The notes beneath the pieces are model-generated. The model searched no databases, was not told where the DNA came from, and was given only the letters and a program-made list of their open reading frames with translations. The position numbers were made by a program, and so were the translations under genes. From Ctena decussata (lineage: Eukaryota > Mollusca > Bivalvia > Lucinida > Lucinidae), in contig OZ022507.1 in NCBI GenBank assembly GCA_963989385.1, positions 57,051,400-57,115,399 on the forward strand: DNA of 64,000 nt. The letters run 5' to 3'. Shown piece after piece: positions 21,116 to 33,444 of this stretch. Within the stretch, counting starts at the first letter, position 1. Every line of letters starts with the position of its first letter.

Positions 21116-22259
21116 ATGCAAGATTCTATTTATCATATGACACTAAAATTGCATTTTATTAGCAAAATTTGCAGTAAAACGTCACGATTTTGCAATTAGA
21201 AAACGCGACCTTTTATGGACGTCAGCGTATAACGTTACGATGTAATTTGCATATTTAATCCACTAGTGGATTATCGTTTTTAATGCATGGCTTTATTACA
21301 CTCTCAGATGCGACGTCATATGATAAAAGGTTTTACTTTTATCTATAGTTTGTCTTTTGGATTAATCGATTAGTCTTATATTTAATTATTCTGTACTTTG
21401 ACCATGGAAGTATACTTAAGACACTCTTACAATTCCCTGCTTTGACGGGGGTCTGCCTCAAAACAGTAATGATACGTAATGTGGCGTAATGATGCGTAAT
21501 GTGGCGAAATTTAGCGTAAATATGGACTTTATTTCCTGAAAATGAGCAGTATCTTTGTTTTTGTCTGGTAACTTCAATTTGGAGACTTTTGTCAACGGAA
21601 AACATTTAGAAAAAAAGTAAAAAGTATGCAAAGACCAGGAACTGAAACAATCAAAATCCAAATCCAGCCCTCAAACCATAGTTGGAAACAACTAAGATTA
21701 CAAATAATCAAGATACAGAGAACATATGGCCAACCGAGTGAACAGCTTGTTCCCAAAAGGTGGCCACTCAGCAACCCAAACCGAACCAAAAATAATAATA
21801 ACATACATAAGGTAAAACATCACAGAAACTCTGACACCAAAAACAGGCAACAAAGAACCACAACAGAACTACCGCCTTGGAACGGTCAGTAATGAATTAC
21901 TGGGGGGCTTAAATCGATTTTACAGGCCCAACCTCCTATAATTATACCCGGTCAAAAAAGTAACGAATCCAACTATTGGCCACATTTTCAAGGAACCCAG
22001 TGCATACTAAAGTTAACCGAGGCTCATGCATATTTGGAGAGCCGCCATGGAACAAAATCGGCCAAAAAAAAAAAAGAATCGTCAACCCATATTTTTACAC
22101 ATAAGAGTTATCTGGCAATATTCAATAAGAGTAAATTGGGATGCACCTCATTACTGCGCTTGCACAGGAATATATTTTTATTGCACGGAAAAGTCCATAA
22201 TGCATAAATCCCGAAACACACTTAAAATGTCCAATATCTTGTACTCAGGCTTTACATTC
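21116..22259. other. Intergenic, no gene recognised
   Basis: ATACCCGGTCAAAAAAGTAACGAA-like sequence near 21941 recurs in the same orientation at 23373, a possible shared repeat end. Open frames at 21592-21892 have no recognisable domain. Confidence 0.4.
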
Positions 22260-22925
22260 GATGCTTAATTTCTTGATCGTCTCAGATAACCTTCCTTTGA
22301 ATTGAAAATACAGCGATTTTAAGCCATCATTTTTACTGTACTTGTCCGTCTTTTTTCAAGGTTTCTTTATAAACCTTTTTGTTACGTTTCTTTATTTTTT
22401 CATTGCATAATGATAAAATTTGAAGAATCGTAACGCACTAGCTGTAGCCTTTATGATTGCGAATTTCTATGGAAATCCCACTGAAAGTGGCATTTAAATC
22501 AGTCTTTGAAGGAATCACCGTATTCCGAGGTTTGGTTCATACTCTCGCATCAGGGGCCGTATTCATAAAGCCACTTAAGTCGTTGCTATGGTGTTGCTAA
22601 GGCCAAATATCTATAAAGGAGATTCCCTACAACTATGAAATTTGCTCTGGAGGAACAGTCTTACAAAGAAGACTGTTCCTCCAGAGCAAATTTCATAGTT
22701 GTAAGGAATCCCCTTCAAAGAAATTCAGCTTTAGCTACCGCATAGCAACTACTTAAGTGGCTTTATGAATACGGCCCCAGAAGGACTTAAATTTCAATAT
22801 CTTTGGCATACTGCTTACCTAACTCCAGCTCTAGTGTATGGATTACAGACTGTAGGAAAACATTATTCACAAACTAGTTTTAAATGACTATAACCTTGAG
22901 CAATTTTAATTATGTTACCCTGCGA
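22260..22925. repeat. Diverged duplicate of 26050-26340, split by a MITE
   Basis: GGAAATCCCACTGAAAGTGG and CTCGCATC lie left of the MITE at 22553; AGAAGGACTTAAATTTC and TTATTCACAAACTAG lie right of it. These align with GGAAATTCCACTAAAAGTGG, CTCGCATCGGAAGG and TTATTCACAAACCAA at 26100-26290. Confidence 0.75.
22553..22778. repeat. Foldback MITE, family P2, copy 2
   Basis: GGGGCCGTATTCATAAAGCC to GAATACGGCCCC; the arms mirror around GACTGTTCCTCCAGAGC. The empty counterpart is at about 26168. Confidence 0.9.
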
Positions 22926-23439
22926 AAATGACCCCATTCACTATTCAAACGACCATTTTAGCATGTGTAGTCTTAAAAGAAATCAAAACGAAGAAATCTG
23001 ATCAATAGGCAAATAGATACTCTTCTAAAGTCAGTAAAAACTAAATGTTCATAAGTTCCGCAGTTGCCATGGCAACTCATGGAATATCATGTATAGGAAC
23101 TTTTCCGCACAGTATAGTATAGGCGCTAGGATGTTAATAGCGTACAAACGCGCTTAAGTGGCCGCCCGATGCATAATGTTGCACAAACGCCTTGAGTGCG
23201 ACCTGAAGTCATATGTATGGTTCCTTCAAAGTATAATTCAGAATATCATGCCTTAGAAGTGCACCAAGTCCGTTTCACAGAACGGTAATCTAAAGGCGGG
23301 TGGGTGGAGAAAATCTGTCTTGGAAAATGTAATGCCTTTAAATGTAAAGGAGTGTGAAAGCAATGATGAAATGTATACCCGGTCAAAAAGTAACGAAAAC
23401 AACTTTTTTTCTTATCTGTAGGGACCATTATTGCATATA

Positions 23440-23550
23440 TAGAGGATCTTACATCAGTGCTCATGTATTCTTGAATTCATTAAACGAGTTGGGGGAAAAG
23501 ATAAGATGCAAGGCTATGCCGAGCATCTTATCGTTTTCTCCAACATATAT
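23440..23550. repeat. Foldback MITE, second copy of the 20985 family
   Basis: GAGGATCTTACATCAGTGCT and TTAAACGAGTTGGGGG as in the first copy; the right arm is lost after TCTCCAACAT. Confidence 0.75.
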
Positions 23551-24236
23551 AACATGTAAACATTCAAAGGATCAGAACAAAAGCTAAAGCTTATTGAGTT
23601 CTTATCCTCAATATAATCAGTTTGTATTTTTCATGGCGGACTATACAACATTTTAAAGATAATTACATTATGCCATGTAGCATAGGATATTGTTCAAACA
23701 TATATAAGCATACAGAATTCCAGAGAAAGAGAGTCCTAGAAAGCGATCCCGTGACACTGTTCCATACAATGTATCTCCTAAGCAAACACATGTCCTGGCT
23801 TCACTCGAACCTCCTAAGCTAGTTGGGACTAGTGAGAGCCACAGCATGTGGCCGTCCACAAACAAAAAATATCATAGGACCCTAACCAGAACCCACTCAT
23901 CTATAGCTCTGCGTACATTGTTTAACAAAAAAAAAAAAAAAAAAGAAAAGAAAAATGATAAATTTAGAACAGTCAAAAGAGGAATTTGGACTTGAGAGAG
24001 GGGCGCAGACATCCGGGGACAATACTATTGCTTTATATGACTGAATCCTCGCATGCCAATAGTCTTCTTTAATTTCAAAACCATTTTGTTCCAAGAATAA
24101 ATTTTTGTACAAGTTCGAATATATTAGTATTTGTTTCTTGCGGCAAGGACAGGTCGCCATATAGTAAAAGATTTAACGAAGGGGTTTGGTATAATGAGAC
24201 TGCATTCATAAGTACAATGCGCTGAGCTTGATAATG
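23551..24236. other. Intergenic, no gene recognised
   Basis: Poly-A at 23929-23944. No domain or repeat identified. Confidence 0.45.
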
Positions 24237-25120
24237 TCAACAATGGAAAAAGAAATGTTGAGTATTTTCAATGCTACCACAGCTGCATAAAGGCGAGTCA
24301 GAAATATTCTTAAGAAAGAGATCTAAATTAAGTGAACTACAATTTGTCCTTAGCCGCGTGACGGTGTGTAGGATCTGAGCTTTGCGAGTTCCAGTATAGT
24401 AATGTTTAGGAACTTTTCTTTTATCTTTCTTCAGATAATTTTTAAAGGAGTTTACGGGATCAGTTTGTTTTGCCTCATCAGGTAAGCTGTTTCAGGCTCT
24501 GATAGTTGATGGCAAAAATGAATAGTAGTACTGGTTGGTTCTTGCTGCTTTGGTTTGAAGGTCATTCGAGTTTCGCAGATTATATCGAGATAAATTACTA
24601 ACTGGTTGTGGAACTAAAGATGACAACTATTGTGGTGTGAGATTATGTAACGTTAATTTGTGATCTCGTCGTCTATTTTCTAATGACTCCCATCCAATTT
24701 CATCATAGAGAGCATTTAGAGATGCAAGTTTAGTCGCCCCCACAGCTATCCTTGCGGCTTCATTTTGAATTTTATTTAATTCGTTTTTTTTTTTCGTACT
24801 GAGAACAGTTGTCCCATGTGACATCTGCATATTCTAACAAGGGGCGAATGAATGTTAAGTAGATCGTTTCAAGAGATTTTCGGTCTAATTGGAACTTTAG
24901 CTTTCTCATGATATTAATCCTGAACCACGCCTTTTCTGTAATATAACGTATATGTTGATGCCAATTGCCATCATTTGAGAAATTTAAACCAAGGTGCTTA
25001 TGACAATCTACTTCTTTAATTTGAACATCTTGCATAAAAAGAGTATGACCCCTAAGACAGGTTTGACTGTATTTACACTTTATTTTTAGACCTTTCCTGT
25101 GCTGTTTTTGTGGTAATTTA
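24237..25120 (-). mobile_element. Non-LTR retrotransposon 3' end with terminal zinc motif
   Basis: Minus strand: CHKHLGLNFSNDGNWHQHI, then IRPLLEYADVTWDNCSQYE (frame broken in a T-run at 24782-24793), NKIQNEAARIAVGATKL, YYYSFLPSTIRAWNSLPDEA, HYYTGTRKAQILHT, and CSCGSIENTQHFFFHC before a stop, a CxCx10HxxxxC-like finger. These are RT thumb and C-terminal motifs of a LINE family. 5' truncated and frameshifted. Confidence 0.8.
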
Positions 25121-26049
25121 ATGTAGAATGTGCAAAATACGCGTCGAAGACAAGACAGAAACGACGTATTCGGCCAATACGTTAAACATCCGTCGCCATA
25201 ACTTGGCGTCAGTCGAACGTTACGTGGACCAGTCAAGACGTTTGTTTACCTTAGACGTCGCTGGACCACAACGTCACATGATCAACTGTCGTCCATCGGT
25301 CTATGAAGCCAGTTGCTCTACATGGTTTACCTACGGTTTTGCTATGGGACGTTAGTGTAAACATATTTTATTTCAATTTTATACAAGTTATGTACATGTT
25401 TCAAATAGTATACAATAGCAAAAGGATCTGAACGGAAGCCAGGGGCTTATTTAGTTCATCTCCTGTGGAATATATCAAGCTGTATCAAAATAAGGCAGAA
25501 TTATATATCTATACTGGTAATACAGTGGCTAGTACTAAGTAGAATCATATAGCACAGCATTAAAATATTGTAGAAAATGATTACATAAACAGAAACAGAA
25601 AAAAAAAATCTAAGTGGAGCATTTGAAAACAGATAAAGACTAGAGCAACGTGTCTAATGGCAGGACGAGGTTTACCCGATAGGAATTTGATTTAATTTAA
25701 CTACTAGTGGGTCAAGGTGAAAGCTTCATTAATTTAGCAGGCAGTTTCCAGGATACCATTTCCTTCAAATAACATGAATTGGGTAACACTTACGAACCTG
25801 ATGCATGTAGTTAAAATGATCAATAACAATTGCATAGTAATATTGCATCAAGTTCCTTCGGAACTAAAACCGTTTACTGTCCTTGATGAAAGCTTGGACA
25901 CATCCAAAAATAGTGTTATTTAGTGGTAAAGACAATGAACTGTTGCCGTGCATTAAAGTATCGAGTGAAACAGTACATATTTGAGACAAAGAGTTGATCA
26001 GGTTACGACGTATATCAGTATGGGACGTTAGTGGCAAGTGTAAATATTG
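25121..26049. other. Intergenic, no gene recognised
   Basis: 25128-25355 is open on the plus strand but shows no domain and many CG dinucleotides unlike the surroundings; origin unclear. Confidence 0.4.
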
Positions 26050-26340
26050 CATAATGACAAATTGGAGGAATCTTTATGCGCCGCGGCCGCAGCTGTCCTT
26101 TGGAAATTCCACTAAAAGTGGCATTTGAACATATTTTGAATGAGTCAGAGTGCCCCGAGTTGTGGTTAATTTTCTCGCATCGGAAGGAGTGAGATTTCAT
26201 TTTCGTCAGTATGCAGCCTTGTCTGAGGCCTGCTCCAGTGTATGGGGCACAATATCTGGGAGATCTTTATTCACAAACCAACTTTAAATGACTTGAACTT
26301 GAGCAGTTTTAAAACAACTTTAATTGCATTGACTTGAATT
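26050..26340. repeat. Diverged duplicate of 22260-22925 (MITE-free)
   Basis: Aligns with the left and right halves of 22260-22925 and lacks the 226 bp P2 MITE. Confidence 0.75.
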
Positions 26341-28514
26341 GTCGCAAGTCTAATGTGCGCTAATAATAATAAAACAAGAGGACCAATGGTCCTGTAGCTC
26401 ACCTGCCACTTGGTCCTGGTATATATTTTAATGCTTTTATACATGTATATAGCACCAGGCCAGGGGCAGATAACCCCCCTCCCTTGGGGATTAATGTTAA
26501 GTCCCAATTCTATATACCAAGCCACAAGGTCACTGGGCCTTTGTTTCTGGACAAAGATTTCTGAAGGGTTTGTATCATAAATGGGTGTGGCGGCCACCAT
26601 GTTCATACGACCATGACCATCTGAACAAACTTTGATTCCTTTGACCCAGTATTAAAGCTCCATAATATATGAAACACAGTAATCATTTGTATAAACTATG
26701 ATGGGCCTGAGTGCCCAATGCTACATACCGGTACCAAGTTTCAAGGTTATAGGCCTTTCGGTTCTCAAGAAACAGACGTTTGAAGAGTTTTTACCATATA
26801 TGGGCATGGTGGCCATCTTGGTCAAGTGACCAAGACCATCTGAACAAACTATGGTTCCTTTAAGCCGGTGAAGGTCCATATGAAATATGGCTTCAATTGA
26901 CCCTAGTGGCCACTGAGAAGATGTTTGAAAATGTTGACGGGTGACAGAATCTCAATGACCTTGTACAAAAGTCAAAGAATGACCTTGACCTTTAACGACA
27001 CAATATCTTCATCTGGTCATTTAGTCAACCATATTTTCCAAATATTGCACCTTAGACTTAAATAGTTTCTGAAAAATCCACTGTTTAAGCATTTTCCCAT
27101 ATAAAAGCCTACATAATGTACCAAAGTTGACAGTGTCATAAATTAGGTCAAGGTCAACGCACGATCATTTGTATAAATTATGATGGGCTTGAGTGCCCAA
27201 AGCTACATACCAAGTTTCAAGGTCATACACCTTTTGGTTCTGGAGAAGAAGATTTTGAAGGGTTTTTACCATATACGGGCATGGCGGCCATCTTGGTCAA
27301 GACGCTGAGAACAAACTTTTATTCCCTGATCACACTTAGACTCCATATGCAATTTCGCTTCAATCAGACCAGTGGTTTCTGAGGAGTAGATGTTTTGAAA
27401 ATCTTGATGACGGACAGACCGACAAAATGACCTTGACCTTTCAGTGACATAATATCTTCATCTGGTCATTTAGTTGACCATATATACCATGTATTGTACC
27501 TAAGACTTAAATAGTTTCTGAGAAATCCCCTGTATAAGCGTTTTCCCATATAAAAGCCTAACATACCAAAGTTGACCATGTCGTCAATTACTTCAAGGTC
27601 AACACATGGTCATCATTTGTATAAACTATGATGGGCCAGCATGCCCGATGCTACATACCAAGTTTCAAGGTCATAGGCCTTTTGGTTCTAGAGAAGAAGA
27701 TTTTCGAAGGGTTTTTACCATATATGGGCATGGTGGCCATCTTGGTCATGTGACCCAGACCCCGGGTGTAAACTTTCGTTCCCCCATCCCACTGAGACTC
27801 CATATGAAATTTGGCTTCAATCGGCCCAGTGGTTTCAGAGGAGAAGATGTTTGAAAATCTTGACGACGGATGGTCCGACGGAATGACCTTGACCTTTAGT
27901 GACATAATATCTTCATCTGGTCATTTAGTCGACCATATATACCAAGTATTGTAACTTAGACTTAAATAGTTTCTGAGAAATCCACTGTTTAAGCTTTTTC
28001 CAATATAAAAGCCTAACGTACCAAAGTTGACCATGCCCTAAATTAGTGACCTTACCATATATGGGCATGGTGGCCATCTTGGTCATGTGACCCAGACCCC
28101 GGGTGTAAACTTTCGTTCCCCCATCCCACTGAGACTCCATATGAAATTTGGCTTCAATCGGCCCAGTGGTTTCAGAGGAGAAGATGTTTGAAAATCTTGA
28201 CGACGGATGGTCCGACGGAATGACCTTGACCTTTAGTGACATAATATCTTCATCTGGTCATTTAGTCGACCATGTATACCAAGTATTGTATCTAATACTT
28301 AAATAGTTTCTGAGAAATCCACTGTTTAAGCGTTTTCCCATATAAAAGCCTAACATACCAAAGTTGACCATCCCGTAAATTAGGTCAAAGTCAACGCAAG
28401 ATCATGATTTGTATAAAATATGATGGGCCCGCATGCCCAATGCTACATACCAAGTTTCAAGGTCATAGGCCTTTTGGTTCTGGAGAAGAAGATTTTTGAA
28501 GGGTTTTTACCATA

Positions 28515-29677
28515 CAGTCGAATCTCAGTAGTTCGAACGCCGATTTTTCGAAACTACCGGATTTTTCGAAATTGAATCACGGTCCCGATCGTAGGCCCAT
28601 TAATTCCATGCAAAAACACCTCCGCAAATTCGAATTTCGATAATTCGAAAAATCGGATTTTTCGAAAGAAAAATTAGGTCCCGATGGAGTAAAATCCATT
28701 AAAAATACCCCCCTATTATTCGAAATCAAAATTCATGCTCCAGTTTCCTGCCGAAAAATAACACCTTTTTGTCATCGATGAGATAAATATTAACAGCCTC
28801 AGGTCATCACTGCCACCTGCACAGGTAATTATCGCTAAGTTTTGATGATGAAGTCATTAACTACTGTTGAGCAAAAGGTGTCTGTCTAATTGCGTAATTG
28901 TCGAGGATTATCTTGTTTGAAGTTTGTAAATTTAAAGGCCAAATGTGATGGCCTTTGTAACCAGCAAAGGTTCGGACTAACATGCGCATCCGACCTTAGG
29001 TTTCGTTAGTCGGTGATCGTACGGGTTTGCGCACGGCACTTAATAGTTTCCAGCTACACTGCGCAGACTGAGAGGCTGGTTTGAGTATTCGTTCCCAAAT
29101 ATATAAATAGAGGTCACTGATTAACTCCAAATGACTGAGGAACCTTTTCTGTGACACGGCTCAGATGACCAGTTGAGTCGTTTTTTCTGAAAACGAAAGT
29201 AGCCCAGTTCCCGGAAATATAAACGTAAAGTGAAAGTACAGTAAGAGCTGCTAGCCTGTTTCCGTTCAGTCTGGCTTTGATCTTTGCCGGCGCTGCGTTG
29301 TCATAAACAATTGATTTGCAGAGCTGGGAAATGTTCGGCAGCTGTGCGCGGCTTTCGGACAATACACATGTACATGTGCCAAAAATGAGGAGTGTCTCGC
29401 GATATTAAATGACCGTGGATTTTTTGGATGTTTCCAGTATGTAATGTTGATTATTCTACGTTCTGATTTTGTTTTCACTGATTTGTAAATACATGAACGT
29501 CAGTAAGTAAATATATATAGAGAAATAAAATACGGGACTGCCTGAAAACTGCTGTAATAACGAATTCCGAAAATGTGCGGAAATGAACGGGAAAGGCCGA
29601 ATTCGAAAATTCGAACTACGGATAATTCGAATAAAATAATGAGGTCCCTGTCAGTTCGAATTATCGAGGTTTGACTG
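28515..29677. mobile_element. Pogo-like element inserted in the 450 bp array
   Basis: 1,163 bp, ends CAGTCGAATCTC and complement CAGTCAAACCTCGATAATTC, flanked by TA at both sides. The uninterrupted repeat units read ACCATATATGGGC, the exact empty site. Subterminal TTCGAA-rich repeats. No transposase recognised. Confidence 0.87.
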
Positions 29678-30770
29678 TATATGGGCGTGGCGGCCATCTT
29701 GGTCATGTGACCTAGACCAAATATATAAACTTTCGTTCCCCTATCCCACTGAGACTCCATATGAAATTTGGCTTCAATCGGCCTAGTGGTTTCAGAGGAG
29801 AAGATGTTTAAAAATCTTGACAACGGATGTTCCGACGGAATGACCTTGACCTTTAGTGACATAATATCTTCATCTGGTCATTTAGTCGACCATATATACC
29901 AAGTATTGTAACTTAGACTTAAATAGTTTCTGAGAAATCCACTGTTTAAGCTTTTTCCAATATAAAAGCCTAACGTACCAAAGTTGACCATGCCCTAAAT
30001 TAGGTCAAGGACAACGCAAGGTCATGATTTGTATAAACTTCGATGGGCCCGCATGCCCAATGCTACATACCAAGTTTCAAGGTCATAGGCCTTTTGGTTC
30101 TGGAGAAGAAGATTTTTGAAGGGTTTTTACCAAATATGGGCATGGCGGCCATCTTGGTCATGTGACCTGGACCAAATATATAAACTTTCGTTTCCCCATC
30201 CCACTGAGGTTCCATATGAAATTTGGCTTCAATCCACCCAGTGGTTTCAGAGCAGAAGATGTTTGAAAATCTTGACGACGGATGGTCCGACGGAATGACC
30301 TTGACCTTTAGTGACATAATATCTTCATCTGGTCATTTAGTCAACCATGTATACCAAGTATTGTACCTTAGACTTAAATAGTTTCTGAGAAATCCACCGT
30401 TAAAGCGTTTTCCCATATAAAAGCCTATCGTACCAAAGTTGACCATGTCATAAATTAGGTCAAGGTCATCACAAGGTCATGATTTATATAAATTATGATG
30501 GGCCCGCATGCCCGATGCTACATACCAAGTTTCAAGGTCATAGGCCTTTTTGTTCTGGAGAAGAAGATTTTTGAAGGGTTTTTACCATATATGGGCGTGG
30601 CGGCCATCTTGGTCATGTGACCTGGACCAAATATATAACTTTCGTTCCCCCATCTTGTTAAGGCTCCATATGAAATTTGGCTTCAATCCACCCAGTGGTT
30701 TCTGAGAAGAAGATGTTTAAAATTGTGGACGCCGACGCCGACGACGACGGACGACGGACCAAGTCTATAC

Positions 30771-32327
30771 TATACTGGACAAAAAAAGTTAGGGATCAAA
30801 TATTTGACTGAAGCTTAAATCATAAAAAGTAGATTATCCAAAAATAATTTTCTTCTGTTCAATACAGCTGTTAAAGCGGCACAGAACCGCATGAAAAAAT
30901 ATTGGAATCGGATCACGTGACACACCAGTAGAAACGAATAAACAGATATACCCCTAAAATTGAAATGATAATTGGCATCACCACACAATGGAATGTTGGG
31001 TTTAACCATGCAAAACCCATTGTCTCATCGGTATCTCTGGGGATCTGAGTATCTACATGACAGCTAGTCGGTGATCTTTTGGTAAAGCACTAGAGGCTCA
31101 TTTGGGGACTCGTTTGTCATTTTTTCATTAACGCCCTGAATTAGCTCTCCAGGAGTTTCCCGAAGCCTCTGGTGATTAGCATTGGTGTGTTGTAGCATCT
31201 GTCAAGCATATTCAATCTGATTTTAAACTTGAGATCACGTACACTTGTCCATACGGAGGGTAGTCTCTGTTCAAAGCTACTAGTTCATCACAATAACACT
31301 TTGAGGACCCGCATATTTTACCCATTAAAATGATTTAATCGACCAATTTAAGCGAAAACGGTTAGAAATAGACTTTACACAGCTAATTTGCGCACTTGCA
31401 TGCTGTTAATGAGGCCAGAATTGATGCGCTTCGATAGAAAGGCGAGGCGACAGTCGGCAAAAAGTGACACAAATTGTCAGATGGGTCATTGGACCCATGT
31501 TCTATTCAAAGATGAGTCCAGATTTGTATGTATCCACGATGATGGGAGAAAGGTTTGACGCGTGCCAGGTACACGTCGTGTAGACTATGAATTAAATCGT
31601 GTTGTGGAATATGACATGTCTCGATGAGAGAGGATGATGACATGGTCCGGCATCTGGATTAGCAGCTGTGTGGACTTGCGCATGCCAGACAGAGGAGCTC
31701 TGATTGAAGTTCGAGTTAGGCATGACATATTTTATCCTTTTACGAGACCGTTTGCTGAAGTTTTTGGCGATGACATCATCGAATCACAGGGCAAATGTAG
31801 TGGACCAGTACCTAGAAACAGAAACAATCGCCCGCATTGACATATTAATTTGATCACAAGTTTTAAATCCGGTTGAGCATTCTTTGGACATGTAACACCG
31901 CCAATCCTGATCATGAGAGGCTTCCTGAAACTCAGGGAGAGCTCGTTCAGGCCTTTCGTGAAAAATGTCAAACGAGTCCCTAAATTGGCCTCTGGGGATA
32001 TACCAGAAGCATACCGAGTGGCTGTCATGCAGTCAGTCAGGCCGTTGGAGGTCACATTGAGAACTAAAAATGATTTTGCATGGATAAAGCCAAAATAATG
32101 GACATTCAGGTTTGTGTTAATGCCAGTTTTCGGTTTGATTTTAGGGGTATGCCTGTTTCTTCATTTCTGCTGGTGTGTCTCGTGATCAGATTCCAAAATG
32201 GGTCATGCAATCTTGTGTAGCATTGTTAGATGTATTCAACAGAAGAAAATGATTTTTTCGAAAATTGCTAATTTCAATATAAAATTTCGGTCTAATGTTT
32301 GATCCTTAACTTTTTTTGTCCAGTATA
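30771..32327 (+). mobile_element. Tc1/mariner-like transposon, inactive
   Basis: Terminal repeats TATACTGGACAAAAAAAGTT at both ends (inverted), 1,557 bp including the TA. Inside, at 31485-31560, the plus strand reads WTHVLFKDESRFV then DDGRKV-stop, the second catalytic block of Tc1 transposases. Later remnants read TSSNHRAN, VDQYLE and LNPVEHS. Stops and frameshifts make it dead. It sits in the 5' end of the 450 bp element. Confidence 0.88.
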
Positions 32328-32397
32328 TAAGCTCACCTTGACAGGTGAGCTAAAAACTTAAGTCTTTCAGCTTTCTAACCATAATTTTGCCCGTGTT

Positions 32398-33301
32398 CTT
32401 TTTGTCCCCCGCCTTTTCGAAGAAAAGCGGAGGGACATAGTTTTCGGCTTTCCGTCCTTCCGTCTTTCCGTCCTCCTAGAGTAGTAGGTACCTTGTGTGC
32501 GCAACTCCTCCTACAGTTTTATGCCGATTCTTTTGAAACTTTACAGCTGTTTTTGTCATGGTCTGAAGCTATGCATGTGGTTTGGATATAATCCTGAGAT
32601 TATTTTTGTCACTTTGTCCACAAGTTGAACTTGGTCATTTTTAAGCGTTTTTACTATAGATAGTGGGTACCTTGTGTGCGCAACTCCTCCAACAGCTTGA
32701 TGCCGATGCCTTTGTAACTTCACAGGTGTTTTGGTCATGGTCTGAAAATATGCATGTGGTTTGGATATAATCCTCACATTATTTTTTGTCACTTTTTCAC
32801 AAGTTGAACTTAACCATTATTCATACATTTTTACTATCAAAGTGAATAGATAGTGGGTACCTTGTGTGCGCAACTCCTCCTACAGTTTTATGCCGATTCC
32901 TTTGAAACTTCACAGGTATTTTGGGTCATAGTCTGAAGATATGCATGTGGTTTGGATGTAATCCTCACATTATTTTTTATCATTTTTTTTAGTGTTTTTG
33001 CAAATTGAACTTAGCCATTTTTCACACATTTTTACTATCAAAGTGAATAGATAGTGGGTACCTTGTGTGTGCAACTCTTCCTACAGTTTTATGCCGATGC
33101 CGATTCCTTTGAAACTTCACAGGTGTTTTGATCATGGTCTGAAGATATGCATGTGGTTTGGATATAATCCTCACATTATTTTTTTATTACTTTTTTTTAC
33201 ATTTTTAACTTAGCCGCTTTTCCAGCTCAAACACTAAGTGTATATGCAGTGGAGACCTAGTTTCCAAGGCGGGGGACATAAATTCGTCGAATTTGCTTGT
33301 T
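32398..33301 (+). mobile_element. Tandem-core element (~180-195 bp units), plus orientation
   Basis: 5' end CCCCCGCCTTTTCGAAGAAA, then GGGACATAGTTTTCGGC and TCCGTC runs. Core units beginning GGTACCTTGTGTGCGCAACT at about 32488, 32666, 32856 and 33056. 3' end hairpin AAATTC-GTC-GAATTT (33280-33294) then GCTTGTT. Confidence 0.75.
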
Positions 33302-33444
33302 TGTATTGCAGTCGAGTAGGTAAGCCGAAGCAATGCATTAATTTTCTTGTAGATTGAAATATAGGCCTACATGAAAGAAACTCGTCTTAGCAATTTTATG
33401 ACTTTTTATTGCAAAAACCTCAGATAGATTATTTTTTGATTAAA

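Larger units (their letters stand above)
26373..32350 (-). mobile_element. Large tandem-core element (~450 bp units), minus orientation, with two nested transposons
   Basis: GGCCATCTTGGTCA marks repeat at about 26813, 27285, 27733, 28071, 29691, 30147 and 30601 (spacing ~450 except where deleted or interrupted), preceded by a diverged unit at ~26588. Minus strand: the 5' part near 32350-30720 has AGCTCACCTGTCAAGGTGAG and GTCCGTCGTCCGTCG; the 3' end is hairpin AGGACC-ATT-GGTCCT (26379-26393) then CTTGTT (26373-26378). Open frames such as MSLKVKVIPSDHP are by-products of the repeat, not genes. Confidence 0.75.

Noticed and set aside
21592..21892. Opposed open frames suggesting a gene
   Set aside because: No domain, no splice signals, low-complexity composition.
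25128..25355. 75-codon plus-strand frame with unusually many CG dinucleotides
   Set aside because: No recognisable domain, splice context or repeat partner. It overlaps the border of a LINE fragment.
27651..30317. Several similar minus-strand open frames beginning MSLKVKVIPSDHP
   Set aside because: They follow the 450 bp tandem repeat, have no domain and are broken by repeat divergence; not genes.
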